Assembly (NCBI RefSeq): GCF_003991585.1 | Contig: NZ_PQSP01000004.1 | Coordinates: forward strand, 62,001-126,000 | DNA length: 64,000 bases | Origin: Saezia sanguinis | GTDB taxonomy: Bacteria; Pseudomonadota; Gammaproteobacteria; Burkholderiales; Burkholderiaceae_C | Direction of reading: 5' to 3' | Shown here: positions 26,930 to 34,990 of the stretch, one piece after another | Numbering within the stretch: position 1 is the stretch's first letter | How the letters are laid out: each line of letters opens with the position of its first letter | The notes under the pieces: model-generated | The model's input: the letters and a program-made list of their open reading frames with translations, nothing else | Told to the model about the DNA's origin: nothing | The model's database searches: none | Translations under genes and position numbers: made by a program

Positions 26930-27445
26930 ATGAAAAGGTTTTTAGCGGTGTGGTTGTGTTCTTTGGCGCTGATGGCTGGTGCTTCTGCACAGACAGGTGG
27001 TTTTCAGATGGATCAGGCGGCAACAGCCGCAGCGGCGTGGAAGGTTGGGCAGGTCACGGCCAAGGGAGCTGTGGATATGGGCGAAGACGACCCGGTGCCG
27101 GTGTACCGCAAGTTTTTAGGGGTAACCACAGAGGGGTTTTTTCTGGTGCAGGATTTTTATCAGCAGAGTGATAAAAAGCTGACGGATCCGTTTCAACTGG
27201 AGTTGGCACAGCATGTGGACAGCGTGGAGTTGTTGGGGGTGGTGATTGTGGGCCCGTTTGTGAGCTGGCACCCCAATGGTCAGATGGCTTCGCGTGGGGC
27301 GTTTCGTGGTGGCATGGAGATGATGGATGGCAAGTGGCAGTGGTGGCATACCAATGGCAAGCTGAGCGGCGAGGCGATGTACCGTGACGGCGTAGAGGAG
27401 AGTGTGCGTTACTGGGATGAGCAGGGTAACCCGGTTGACGAGTAG
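26930..27445 (+). CDS. secreted YwqK/MORN-repeat protein, copy 2 (short)
   Basis: A 171-residue protein with signal peptide (ending ASA) from ATG 26930 behind AGGAGG. It has the N-terminal module of this family (YRKFLGVTTEG...LVQDFY, then DPFQLELA) and only about two MORN repeats (SWHPNGQMASRG, WWHTNGKLSG). It appears to be a short version of its neighbours. Divergent from the HExxH gene at 26723. Confidence 0.8.
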   Translation: MKRFLAVWLCSLALMAGASAQTGGFQMDQAATAAAAWKVGQVTAKGAVDMGEDDPVPVYRKFLGVTTEGFFLVQDFYQQSDKKLTDPFQLELAQHVDSVELLGVVIVGPFVSWHPNGQMASRGAFRGGMEMMDGKWQWWHTNGKLSGEAMYRDGVEESVRYWDEQGNPVDE

Positions 27446-27760
27446 GCCAATGCCTGATTAGTCAGCCAGTGCCCGGGTGGCAAAGGGTTTTAGCGCTGTG
27501 TTTTCCTGACCCTGAAAGGGTGATGGTTGTTGTTAACGCAGCGTATGCCATGGGTGGATATGCTGCTGTGGCGTGTATTTTGGGTTATGTCATGGGTTTA
27601 TCTGGTGCAGTGGGGCAAATGTTTCATCTTGTGCAGGTAAAATGAAACGGGCTCAGGTTTTGCATGGCTTTGGGCTGGCAATATAAATGTAACAAGGTAT
27701 AAAAGAGGTTGGCGGTTTTAAGGGCGCTGTGGTTATTCATCATGGGAGCATAGGGATATC
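27446..27760. other. intergenic with one dyad
   Basis: About 315 bases between two MORN genes. GTTTCAT at 27621-27627 and ATGAAAC at 27642-27648 form a 7-bp dyad with a 14-base spacer, a possible operator or hairpin. Nothing else recognised. Confidence 0.35.
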
Positions 27761-28594
27761 ATGATAAAAATGCTGAATTGGTTTGCGCGTCTGACGACTC
27801 TGGCAGTGTCTGAACCTGCATCAGGTGGGGCAGAGGGCGCTGCGGCGGTGCCATGGAAGGTGGGTGAAGTGGTGGCCGTGGGGGGGATTTATCCGTATGA
27901 CATGTATCGCAAGTTTCTGGGCGTGACGGCTGAGGGCGAGTATCTGGTACAGGCGTTTTATAAGGATGGCGATGTTAAGTATTCGGATCCTTACCGGCTG
28001 AAGCGGGCTGCGGATGTGACGGCGTTTTTGTTCGATAAGAACCAGTCGGTGCGTGCCTTGTTTAACCGCAGTATCGAGGGGCCGTATGTGCTGTGGCATA
28101 TCAACGGTCAGAAGTTTTGTGAATCGCAGTTTGAGAATGGTTTTGCCCAGGGGCTGTTCAGGCGCTGGTGGGCCAATGGTCAAAAAGCGGAAGAAGGGCT
28201 TTGTGCTAACGGACGCGAGCAGGGGCGCTGGGTCAGTTGGTATGACAATGGCCAGGAGAGTCGCAGCGGGGAGTATATCAACGGGCTGATGGAAGGCCGC
28301 TGGTTGTTCTGGTATGACAACGGGCAAAAAGAGTGTGAAGGTGATTTTGCGAATGGCAAGACGCAGGGCGAGTGGTCGTTCTGGTACAACAATGGCATGA
28401 AGCGGGCGTTTTGTCACTGCCAGGAGGATCAATGGCACGGTACATGGATGTTGTGGCACCCGAATGGCCAGAAGTGGAAAGAGGGGGAGTACCGCCACGA
28501 TGAAAAGGTGGGCTACTGGCGCGAATGGGATAAGAATGGGGTGCTGGTGGAAGAGGATGATTTCGGGCCCGGCTCTGATGGGGCTGGTGTGTGA
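27761..28594 (+). CDS. YwqK/MORN-repeat protein, copy 3 (no clear signal peptide)
   Basis: A 277-residue protein with the shared N-terminal module (MYRKFLGVTAEGEYLVQ, DPYRLKRA) and six MORN repeats of the W-Y-NGQ type to the C-terminus. Unlike copies 1 and 2, the N-terminus (MIKMLNWFARLTTLAV) lacks a proper hydrophobic core and cleavage site, so export may have been lost by a small deletion. A terminator follows 30 bases after the stop. Confidence 0.8.
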   Translation: MIKMLNWFARLTTLAVSEPASGGAEGAAAVPWKVGEVVAVGGIYPYDMYRKFLGVTAEGEYLVQAFYKDGDVKYSDPYRLKRAADVTAFLFDKNQSVRALFNRSIEGPYVLWHINGQKFCESQFENGFAQGLFRRWWANGQKAEEGLCANGREQGRWVSWYDNGQESRSGEYINGLMEGRWLFWYDNGQKECEGDFANGKTQGEWSFWYNNGMKRAFCHCQEDQWHGTWMLWHPNGQKWKEGEYRHDEKVGYWREWDKNGVLVEEDDFGPGSDGAGV

Positions 28595-28623
28595 TGTTGC
28601 GCAGCCATGATCCGGTGTTTTTT

Positions 28624-28649
28624 AAAAGGGCCCCAAGAGGGCCTTTTTT
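28624..28649 (+). terminator. rho-independent terminator
   Basis: Eight-bp stem with one bulged G (AAAGG-CCC / GGGCCTTT) and a T-rich tail, after MORN copy 3. Confidence 0.75.
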
Positions 28650-28884
28650 GTGGGCGCGGCGGGCTATTGTTAAGGGATTGTGCAGGTGTGGTTGTACAGG
28701 TTAAATGGTGTGTAAAAAGTGTGAAAAAGGTGTGCGGGCTGTCGATTACGTGTTTTGCGGGTATGGCTTATGCCCGGGTGCTAGAATCGGTTGGACATGG
28801 CCGCTTGCTGCGGCGTGTGGCGGGGATTTGTGTTGACGGTTGCAGGTGGATGTCAATTGTATGATTGTATGAGGGGAATGTGCC

Positions 28885-29637
28885 ATGATGGTCAGAGATC
28901 AATTGAACAGTTTTGATAACTATCTGGATATTGAAAACCGGAACCGGGAGTATGTTCAGAAAGATTTGATGGTGATTGCTGAACGGGAGGCTGACGAACG
29001 GGCCGGGGTGCAGAGTTATCCACGTGATAACATGAGTATTGTGAGTGACTTGTACCAGCAGTTGGCGGAGTGCCAGTTCAATATCATTTCGTGCGAGTAT
29101 TCGAAAGGCAACGGGCTGGATGCGTCGTTCCTGGATGATTATCTGATTGCCGTTTCTTACATGCAGCGGGGCTGGCAGGCGCAGTATGGATATATCCAGA
29201 TGGTGTGGATGCTCTCCATCGGCATCATGCTGGAGGTGGATGATGTGGAGTTTAACAAGCTGGCGCTGCTGGTAAAGCAGCAGCAGTTGCAGGATTCGCT
29301 GGTGGATTTTCTGATCCGCTCACGCAACCCGGGCTGGGAACAGCGCACGCAGGATTTTTTGATGCCACGGCCTTACAGCAATATCAGAGAGGTGGTGACG
29401 CTGGCAGCATTGGATAAACTGGCAGCGGTGCAGCGGCTGGAGAGGTATCTGACGCAGCAATGGTATGCAGACCATCAGGAAACGGGCTGGTATAACGCTC
29501 ACGAAAGCAAGGAGAATGTGCACGTGGGTTACTGGAGTTTTGAAAGCGGTGCGCTGGTAAAGATTCTGGAGCTGGATGATCTGATTCTGAAGGATGTGCC
29601 GTATTATCCTTATGACATGGTGCGCGGTTTACAGTGA
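28885..29637 (+). CDS. PoNi-type immunity protein (DUF1910/DUF1911)
   Basis: A 250-residue all-helical soluble protein. The C-terminal segments VGYWSFESGALVKIL and YYPYDMVRG match my memory of DUF1911. The N-terminal half, with DIENRNREYV and a helical bundle, matches DUF1910. PoNi proteins protect against PoNe DNase toxins delivered by T6SS or other routes by binding the toxin in the cytoplasm. GAGGGGAATG precedes the ATG. No PoNe toxin gene lies nearby, so this is an orphan immunity gene. Confidence 0.88.
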   Translation: MMVRDQLNSFDNYLDIENRNREYVQKDLMVIAEREADERAGVQSYPRDNMSIVSDLYQQLAECQFNIISCEYSKGNGLDASFLDDYLIAVSYMQRGWQAQYGYIQMVWMLSIGIMLEVDDVEFNKLALLVKQQQLQDSLVDFLIRSRNPGWEQRTQDFLMPRPYSNIREVVTLAALDKLAAVQRLERYLTQQWYADHQETGWYNAHESKENVHVGYWSFESGALVKILELDDLILKDVPYYPYDMVRGLQ

Positions 29638-29666
29638 CCGGGTTTTGAGCGTTTCTTCAAGTTACT

Positions 29667-30011
29667 TTACTCCATGCGGCAACCCAGTGGCATATATTTA
29701 GCTGGTGCACCGTAGCAACGGTTACCGTTTTGTGGATCTTTGTGCCGCCACACTAAAGCACCGTCTGTAGTAGACAAAATGAAGTCGCCATTGTCAAAGA
29801 GGTAAAGCATTTCAACCTCGGGCAGGGTGCTGGTATCGTTAAATCCGGGAGTCAGGCTTTTTGATGCATGAACATATACTAATGCATTGCCTGTGGTTAC
29901 TTTATATGAATCTGAAAAATTCCAGATGGCAGGAATGATCAGCATGGCAAGAAGTGTGCATAATATGCTGCATACCACTCCAAAAATGAAATTGCCTCTT
30001 TCTTTTTTCAT
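29667..30011 (-). CDS. membrane-anchored protein, tandem paralogue B of a candidate immunity pair
   Basis: A 114-residue type II membrane protein: basic start KKERGN, one anchor (about 8-28), then an outward domain with MLYLFDNGDFILSTTDGALVW and two Cys (RCYG, LGCR). It is about 75 percent identical by eye to the protein at 30178. Third gene of the minus-strand set 31079-29667. Periplasmic immunity protein is my inference. Confidence 0.75.
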   Translation of the reverse strand: MKKERGNFIFGVVCSILCTLLAMLIIPAIWNFSDSYKVTTGNALVYVHASKSLTPGFNDTSTLPEVEMLYLFDNGDFILSTTDGALVWRHKDPQNGNRCYGAPAKYMPLGCRME

Positions 30012-30177
30012 GGCCTAATCTGCCGTTCAAAAATAGATGTCGTTTTCACCGTTGTGATCATGTTCAGTATCTGCTGTAGCGTTTGTTGCCGTGGTGTCTG
30101 CATGTGTTTTTGAAACATGTTTTAAAACGGGTATGAGATGTAATTTTGGCTTTGTCTAAACGCCCAACTTTTGAGTA

Positions 30178-30540
30178 CTATTTTGCATTGAGGCGACAAT
30201 CCTGTGACATATATTTGGCTGGTGCACCGTAACAATGTTTGTCGGCTTGCGGGTCTTTATGTTGCCATACTAACGCGCCGTCTGTAGTAGACAAAATGAC
30301 ATCGCCATTGTCAAAGAGGTAGAGCATTTCAACCTCGGGCAGGTCGCTGGTATCGTTAAATCCTGGCTTCAGGTTCTCAGACGCTTGTGTGTGTGCCAAT
30401 GCCTTGTCTGTTGCGACTTTATAGGAATCTGAAAAATTCCAAATGACCGGGATAATTGCCACCGCCAAAAGGGTACACAAAATACCGCATACTGCCCCGA
30501 AAATGAAATCGCCTTTTTCTTTTTTCATCGCAATGCTCAT
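30178..30540 (-). CDS. membrane-anchored protein, tandem paralogue A of a candidate immunity pair
   Basis: A 120-residue type II membrane protein of the same build as its downstream copy: anchor, then a periplasmic domain with YLFDNGD and a C-terminal Cys pair (HCYG, QDCR). Its start lies within three bases of the stop of the gene at 30543, so the two are probably translationally coupled. The start may be ATG 30540 or ATG 30528. A membrane-tethered, outward-facing partner fits an immunity role against a periplasm-acting effector. Confidence 0.75.
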   Translation of the reverse strand: MSIAMKKEKGDFIFGAVCGILCTLLAVAIIPVIWNFSDSYKVATDKALAHTQASENLKPGFNDTSDLPEVEMLYLFDNGDVILSTTDGALVWQHKDPQADKHCYGAPAKYMSQDCRLNAK

Positions 30541-30542
30541 CT

Positions 30543-31079
30543 TTAAAAATATATCCGCTCAGTAGGATTGCCTGTCGGATGAGGTTCAATATTTGCGGTA
30601 GGAACTGCACGCGTTTCTATGGTACCCCACAGCGGGTCAAGCACCAGTACACGTATGCCTTCCGGCCACTTTTCTTCGTTGACAAACTGTTGCCACTGCG
30701 CAGGCATCCGCGCTGTAAACTGGTATTCATTGACAATCGGCACTGCTTCCACCCAATAATGTCCTGGCTTGCTTGCCAGTACAAAAAGCCATTTTAAGCG
30801 CAAGCCTCTCAGAGGATGCAGCATCTTGAGTACAAAGTGCGATTGCTCAAGGCAACGGTAATAACTGGTTCCAAACACTCGCCCGCCCCAGGCATCGTGT
30901 GCCATCCAGTCATTAGCCTGCACATAAGGCCAGCTACGCTCACGCGCATTATCCCGCCCACCCATACGCCGGCTTTGAAATTCCATGATCCGCAGGGCAT
31001 AGCGGAATTCTTCGGAGATCAGGTGCGCATCGGCTGCGTAGTCATAGATGAGATCGGCTGTATTGGTATTTTGTGACAT
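30543..31079 (-). CDS. candidate T6SS-type effector with possible Cys-His-Asp active site
   Basis: A 178-residue soluble protein without signal peptide, from ATG 31079 behind GAGGTAAGG. Cys76 lies in a predicted helix (YYRCLEQSHFVLKML), His107 in a strand (PGHYWVEA) and Asp148 in VLVLDP. That order and context resemble the transglutaminase/papain-like fold (Cys nucleophile, His before W/V-E, Asp in LDP). Size and lack of signal resemble small T6SS amidase effectors. The coupled genes downstream are membrane-anchored and outward-facing. Family not recognised; enzymatic class is inferred. Confidence 0.65.
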   Translation of the reverse strand: MSQNTNTADLIYDYAADAHLISEEFRYALRIMEFQSRRMGGRDNARERSWPYVQANDWMAHDAWGGRVFGTSYYRCLEQSHFVLKMLHPLRGLRLKWLFVLASKPGHYWVEAVPIVNEYQFTARMPAQWQQFVNEEKWPEGIRVLVLDPLWGTIETRAVPTANIEPHPTGNPTERIYF

Positions 31080-31512
31080 GGCCTTACCTCAAAATATGGA
31101 TGATACGTGAGTCGCCCGCGTTGGTAATCAGTTACCCAGCGCACTTCTGGTCATACCAGGTTGTTGATGGTCAGACCGTAAAGAGGACAGTTATTTTGAG
31201 TCGGCAGGCTAATCTGTCAGGTAGGCAGTGAATAGCTGGATGTTAAATCGCTGATGTATGCGGCGAGCCTGAAGAGGTGGGTGCCGACGGAAACGGGCAG
31301 GTGCTGAGAAAGTGCAAATGCTGGGAAAGCCAGGCTGCACGATGTATGTGACACCAGGCATCGTCAGGGATTGTGTGTCAGCGTTTGGAATGGTTCCAGC
31401 TGGTTGTGTCCTGCCAGCAATGTGTAAAGAGCCCAGGGGAAAAATATATGCCATTAGCGGTAATGGCGCACGCTATTTTGTGCGCAGTATTTTGTGCATG
31501 GGATAGCGATGG
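31080..31512. other. intergenic, nothing recognised
   Basis: About 430 bases. Open frames on both strands lack ribosome sites and have unlikely composition. The promoter of the minus-strand effector set should lie in its left part. Confidence 0.35.
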
Positions 31513-31899
31513 TTATTCTGCGCTGTAGCGGGCCCAGGTGCCGGCACAGCGGTTGATGAGTGTGCTGGCCGATGTCTGGCCGCGTTGTGTGGCTTCGATG
31601 ATGACAGCCAGTGCATCGCCGATGCCTGGGCCGTTTGTGTAGTCAAGCGATTGAGCAAAGATGTCACTCATGCTCTGGTGCTGCCAGCTGTTGTCGCGGA
31701 TGTTTCTGTACATGGGCGCAAACAGGGCTTTGGCGGTGACTGGTTGGGTGTAAACAGCATGGATGAACTGCTGTTGCAGTGTCATTTCTGTGTCTTCCTG
31801 CTGCTGTGCCTTGTCATCGGCCTGGCGCAGTCTGGCCTGATGGCGTTCAAGGTCTGCTGCCAGTGCCCGGTCTTCGTTGAAGGTTGCGTTTGTCGCCAT
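31513..31899 (-). CDS. hypothetical protein, 128 aa, under the prophage-type operator
   Basis: ATG 31899 is supported by AAGGGGCA. A soluble, Gln/Ala/Asp-rich helical protein with a charged N-terminal coiled coil (residues 8-45) and a compact C-terminal half. No signal or membrane helix, no family recognised. Its promoter carries the same 18-bp dyad in the same position as the two promoters beside the S24 repressor gene 6 kb away. It is therefore likely repressed by that protein and induced with the prophage. Confidence 0.75.
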   Translation of the reverse strand: MATNATFNEDRALAADLERHQARLRQADDKAQQQEDTEMTLQQQFIHAVYTQPVTAKALFAPMYRNIRDNSWQHQSMSDIFAQSLDYTNGPGIGDALAVIIEATQRGQTSASTLINRCAGTWARYSAE

Positions 31900-31924
31900 G
31901 TGTTGCCCCTTATTCTGAATGAAT

Positions 31925-31953
31925 AGTTTAGTAAATTCTAAACATGGTGTCAA
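31925..31953 (-). promoter_or_regulatory. strong promoter with 18-bp operator dyad (31926-31943)
   Basis: On the minus strand: TTGACA (31953-31948), a 17-base spacer, and TAAACT (31930-31925). The perfect dyad GTTTAG-N6-CTAAAC spans 31926-31943, overlapping the -10 by five bases. The same layout occurs twice at 38140-38213. Confidence 0.75.
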
Positions 31954-32215
31954 TGGCGCATTTCCCCTTAATTCGCCTGGGAGAGGGTGGGCGACGGTGC
32001 CGGGTGAATAGGTGCTTTTTGATTGATGCGTGCCATGGCTGTCGATACAATGGGGACGAACGCATGGTGCGGGCATGGTGTGTGCCCGGTATGTTGCTGG
32101 TATGGTGTCGCAAAGCCAGGTGTTTTCCGGCGTTTGAGATGGCTTTGATGGGCTTTTGTTTCAGGCGGGGGATCGAGGGTATGTTAACTCAAAATATGAT
32201 GATAAAGGAGCGCCG

Positions 32216-33541
32216 ATGAGCAATGAAGTTGCCCACCTGAGTTTGCCGCAGGAAGCGGCTGCCATGGTTGAACTGGTGGCGCAGCCGCCGGGGCGTCTGG
32301 CCGGTATGGCGGCACTGGCTGTGCTGGGGCTGGCAGGTTATATGCTGACGGCCATATTGTTGCTGGCAGGGCTTTATTCTCAGACGGCTGCCTTGCAGGC
32401 GGTGGGTTCCTGGAGGGCAGCGCTGCTTTCCGGGCTGCATATCCCGACGTTTATTTTTGTGCTGGCGGTGTTTTGGGTCGGGCTGTTTTCGCGCTCGGTG
32501 TGCCGCCTGACGGTAAAGAACGGGTTGCTGTGCTGCGCTGTGGGCGTGCTGTTGTGTGCCGTGGATGCAGGGCAGGTGTTTGTGTATCAGTGGCTGATTG
32601 AAGGCCGTGTGAGCGCTGTGGTGCTTGGCTTCTGGCTGCCGCTGGTCAGTTTGCTGCGGGTGCTGGTGTTGTGGGCGGTGTTTCAGCTGGTGATGTCGGC
32701 TATGGTCAGGCAGCGCTGGCTGGAGCCTGCGCCGCTGATGCTGGATGCGCAGCAGGTCAAGCGTTGTTGTCTATGGGGGTTTTCGGCGCTGCTGGCGGCG
32801 TTGCTGCTGATTTTGTGGGAGCGCTGGCGTGTGCCTTACCACATGGTGACGTGGGGTGATGGCATTGAAGGTATTGAACTGGCCGGGCCGGTGGTGATGC
32901 AGTTTTTGCTGTTGCTGCCGTACGTGGTGGCAGTGTTGCTGGTGTATGTGTTTGCGCTGCCGGTGTACGGTGTGCCGATGCGCCAGCCGGTCAAGCAGGA
33001 GGTTGAGATTACGCGCGGCATGTCTCACACAGAAGGGGGCATGCTGGTGTATGCGTTTGTGCCGGCCGAGTATGGGCAGTCAACACCGATGGTGCAGCGC
33101 CCGCGTGTGGCCCGCGGCGTATGGCGCACGTTTTGGGGTAGTGTGGTGGTGCTGGCGATTCTGGCCGGGATTGCTTATCAGATCAAGGTGCATCACCCAC
33201 TGTGGTTTGACGATGTGCTTGGCTGGGTGGTGTCGCTGGGAACCGCTGTTTCTACGGTGCTGGCTTCGCTGCTGGCGCTGTTTGTGTTGTGGCGTGTGAC
33301 CCGGCGTGCTGCGGGTTGGGCTGGGCGGCTGTTTGTTGTTGTGGTTGCTTTGCTGCCGCTGTGTGTATGGTTTGTTTTGACAGTGCAGGCGTTGCATGGT
33401 GCATCTTCGGGCGTGGCAAGCATGATGAGTTACAACGTGGCGGCGCTGCTCGGATGGTATTTTTTCCCGTGGGTGTTGTGCCTGTGGCTGCTGGCGGTGA
33501 TGGTGCGCGGTGGCATCAGGGCGATGCTGAAGATGGCGTAG
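32216..33541 (+). CDS. polytopic membrane protein, paralogue of the 34991 gene
   Basis: A 441-residue inner-membrane protein, ATG 32216 behind AAAGGAG. About nine hydrophobic helices. It shares with the 34991 protein an N-terminal basic/Pro region, the segment RSVCRLTV-N, and LDA-x3-RC-LWGFSALLAALL. A hydrophilic loop (about residues 255-305) separates the two halves. No family recognised. The two paralogues flank a voltage-gated channel gene, suggesting a shared pathway. Confidence 0.8.
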   Translation: MSNEVAHLSLPQEAAAMVELVAQPPGRLAGMAALAVLGLAGYMLTAILLLAGLYSQTAALQAVGSWRAALLSGLHIPTFIFVLAVFWVGLFSRSVCRLTVKNGLLCCAVGVLLCAVDAGQVFVYQWLIEGRVSAVVLGFWLPLVSLLRVLVLWAVFQLVMSAMVRQRWLEPAPLMLDAQQVKRCCLWGFSALLAALLLILWERWRVPYHMVTWGDGIEGIELAGPVVMQFLLLLPYVVAVLLVYVFALPVYGVPMRQPVKQEVEITRGMSHTEGGMLVYAFVPAEYGQSTPMVQRPRVARGVWRTFWGSVVVLAILAGIAYQIKVHHPLWFDDVLGWVVSLGTAVSTVLASLLALFVLWRVTRRAAGWAGRLFVVVVALLPLCVWFVLTVQALHGASSGVASMMSYNVAALLGWYFFPWVLCLWLLAVMVRGGIRAMLKMA

Positions 33542-33595
33542 CGGGTGGTTTCATCCGGCTGAATCCCGTTGGTGAATTCAGTCGATGAGTTCAGC

Positions 33596-33807
33596 TTAAT
33601 CCGGCAGTTGCGGTTTCAGTTGTTCATACCAGCGCGGGTTGACGGCTTTGAAGTTTTTTTCAGGTCGGACAGTTCCCAGTGTGAGGGTACGATGCAAAAG
33701 TCACCTGTCGCGCGCAGGTCCCAGTGTTCCCCGGTATCAAACCGGGCGCGCAGGCGTTGGCAGACCTCGACGATTTTTTTGTTCTGGCGGTTTTTCCGGT
33801 TGCGCAT
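33596..33807 (-). pseudogene. small basic protein broken by a one-base homopolymer gap
   Basis: From ATG 33807 the frame encodes a basic N-terminus and the stretch HWDLRATGDFCIVPSHWELS, then reaches seven A residues (33660-33654 on the minus strand). Read with eight A residues, the frame continues as NFKAVNPRWYEQLKPQLPD and stops at 33596-33598. Read as given, it ends after 63 residues with an unlikely tail. The restored 70-residue protein is soluble with two Trp-rich elements. Sequencing error, slippage control or decay cannot be told apart. Confidence 0.6.
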
Positions 33808-34087
33808 CTGTGCCTGTTGGTTTTAGAGCTCGTATATATCCAGACCCCCAATGGTGTTGCCGGCAGGCAGGTCTTCGATTTGCAGTTGGGTGTGCAGGGT
33901 TGCCATGCGGTAGTGTCAGAGGTTGATCATCTCATGTGTCACCCAATTATATCGAAAGCAAAATTGCCCAAGTTTATAATGTTTGGCGGGCAGCAGGCCG
34001 GGGCCGGGCTGTTCAGTGTCGTGGCAAGCGAGTGCAGTTGCAGGGGCGTTGCCGGTTGGTTTTATTCATTACAAGCGGTGGTTTGCC

Positions 34088-34921
34088 ATGGGTGCGGTTC
34101 AAAAGCTGATTGAGTCTGCTGTATTTCAGCGTTTTATCATTGTGGTCATTGTGATCAATGCCATTACGCTGGGGTTTGAAACTTCGCCTGCGCTGATGGC
34201 CGGTGCAGCAGGCCCGGTGCTGGTGACGCTGGATCATCTGGCGCTGGGTATTTTCATTGTTGAAATTGTGCTCAAGCTGGTGGTGTACCGGCACCGTTTT
34301 TTCTTCAGCGGCTGGAATGTGTTTGATTTTCTGGTGGTGGGCATTACGCTGGTGCCGGCCGGGGCCGGGCTGTCGGTGTTGCGGGCCTTGCGCATTTTGC
34401 GTGCGCTGCGGCTGGTTTCTACGGTGCCGGCCATGCGCAAGGTGGTGAATGCGCTGCTGCGGGCGATTCCGGGCATCAGTTCGGTGATGGCTTTGTTGCT
34501 GCTGATTTTTTATATTGCCGCGGTGATGGCAACCAAGCTGTTTGGCGAGCAGTTTCCGGTGCTTTTTGGCAACCTGGGCAGTTCGCTGTTTACGCTGTTC
34601 CAGATCATGACGCTGGATTCATGGGCAACCGGGGTGACGCGCCCGATCATGGCGGCATACCCGTGGGCCTGGGTGTTTTTTGTGTTGTTTGTGCTGGTGG
34701 CCACGTTTGCGGTGCTGAATCTGTTCATTGCGATCATGGTGGATACGATGCATGAGGCTGACCACGAGGAGCAGGAGGAAACGCGCGAAGTGGTCAAGAG
34801 TGAAAATGAGTTGCTGATGGATGAGCTGCGTAGCCTGCGCTCAGAAATGGCTGAACTACGCCAGGCGATGGGGCAGGCCGGGTGCCAGCCGCGCGGCCAG
34901 CAGCAGGGCACGGAAAGCTGA
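34088..34921 (+). CDS. bacterial voltage-gated cation channel (BacNaV-type) with Asp in the filter
   Basis: A 277-residue protein with six helices. S4 carries Arg99, Arg102, Arg105 and Arg108 at every third position. The pore loop reads TLDSWATG at 175-182, where well-known members have TLESW; the selectivity Glu is therefore Asp177. S6 ends in FIAIMVDTM and a C-terminal four-helix coiled coil (about 225-262) should assemble the tetramer. Such channels conduct sodium (or calcium when more acidic residues line the filter). ATG 34088 is preferred over longer starts. It lies 69 bases before its likely operon partner at 34991. Confidence 0.9.
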   Translation: MGAVQKLIESAVFQRFIIVVIVINAITLGFETSPALMAGAAGPVLVTLDHLALGIFIVEIVLKLVVYRHRFFFSGWNVFDFLVVGITLVPAGAGLSVLRALRILRALRLVSTVPAMRKVVNALLRAIPGISSVMALLLLIFYIAAVMATKLFGEQFPVLFGNLGSSLFTLFQIMTLDSWATGVTRPIMAAYPWAWVFFVLFVLVATFAVLNLFIAIMVDTMHEADHEEQEETREVVKSENELLMDELRSLRSEMAELRQAMGQAGCQPRGQQQGTES

Positions 34922-34990
34922 ATTTGGCAGATGCTGTTGCATGTGCGATGATGCGGATAATGATCATAATTTTTGGAGGAGTCATAGCTG

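Noticed and set aside
31209..31454. 81-codon minus-strand frame
   Set aside because: Pro/Thr-rich, no ribosome site, no motif; left as intergenic.
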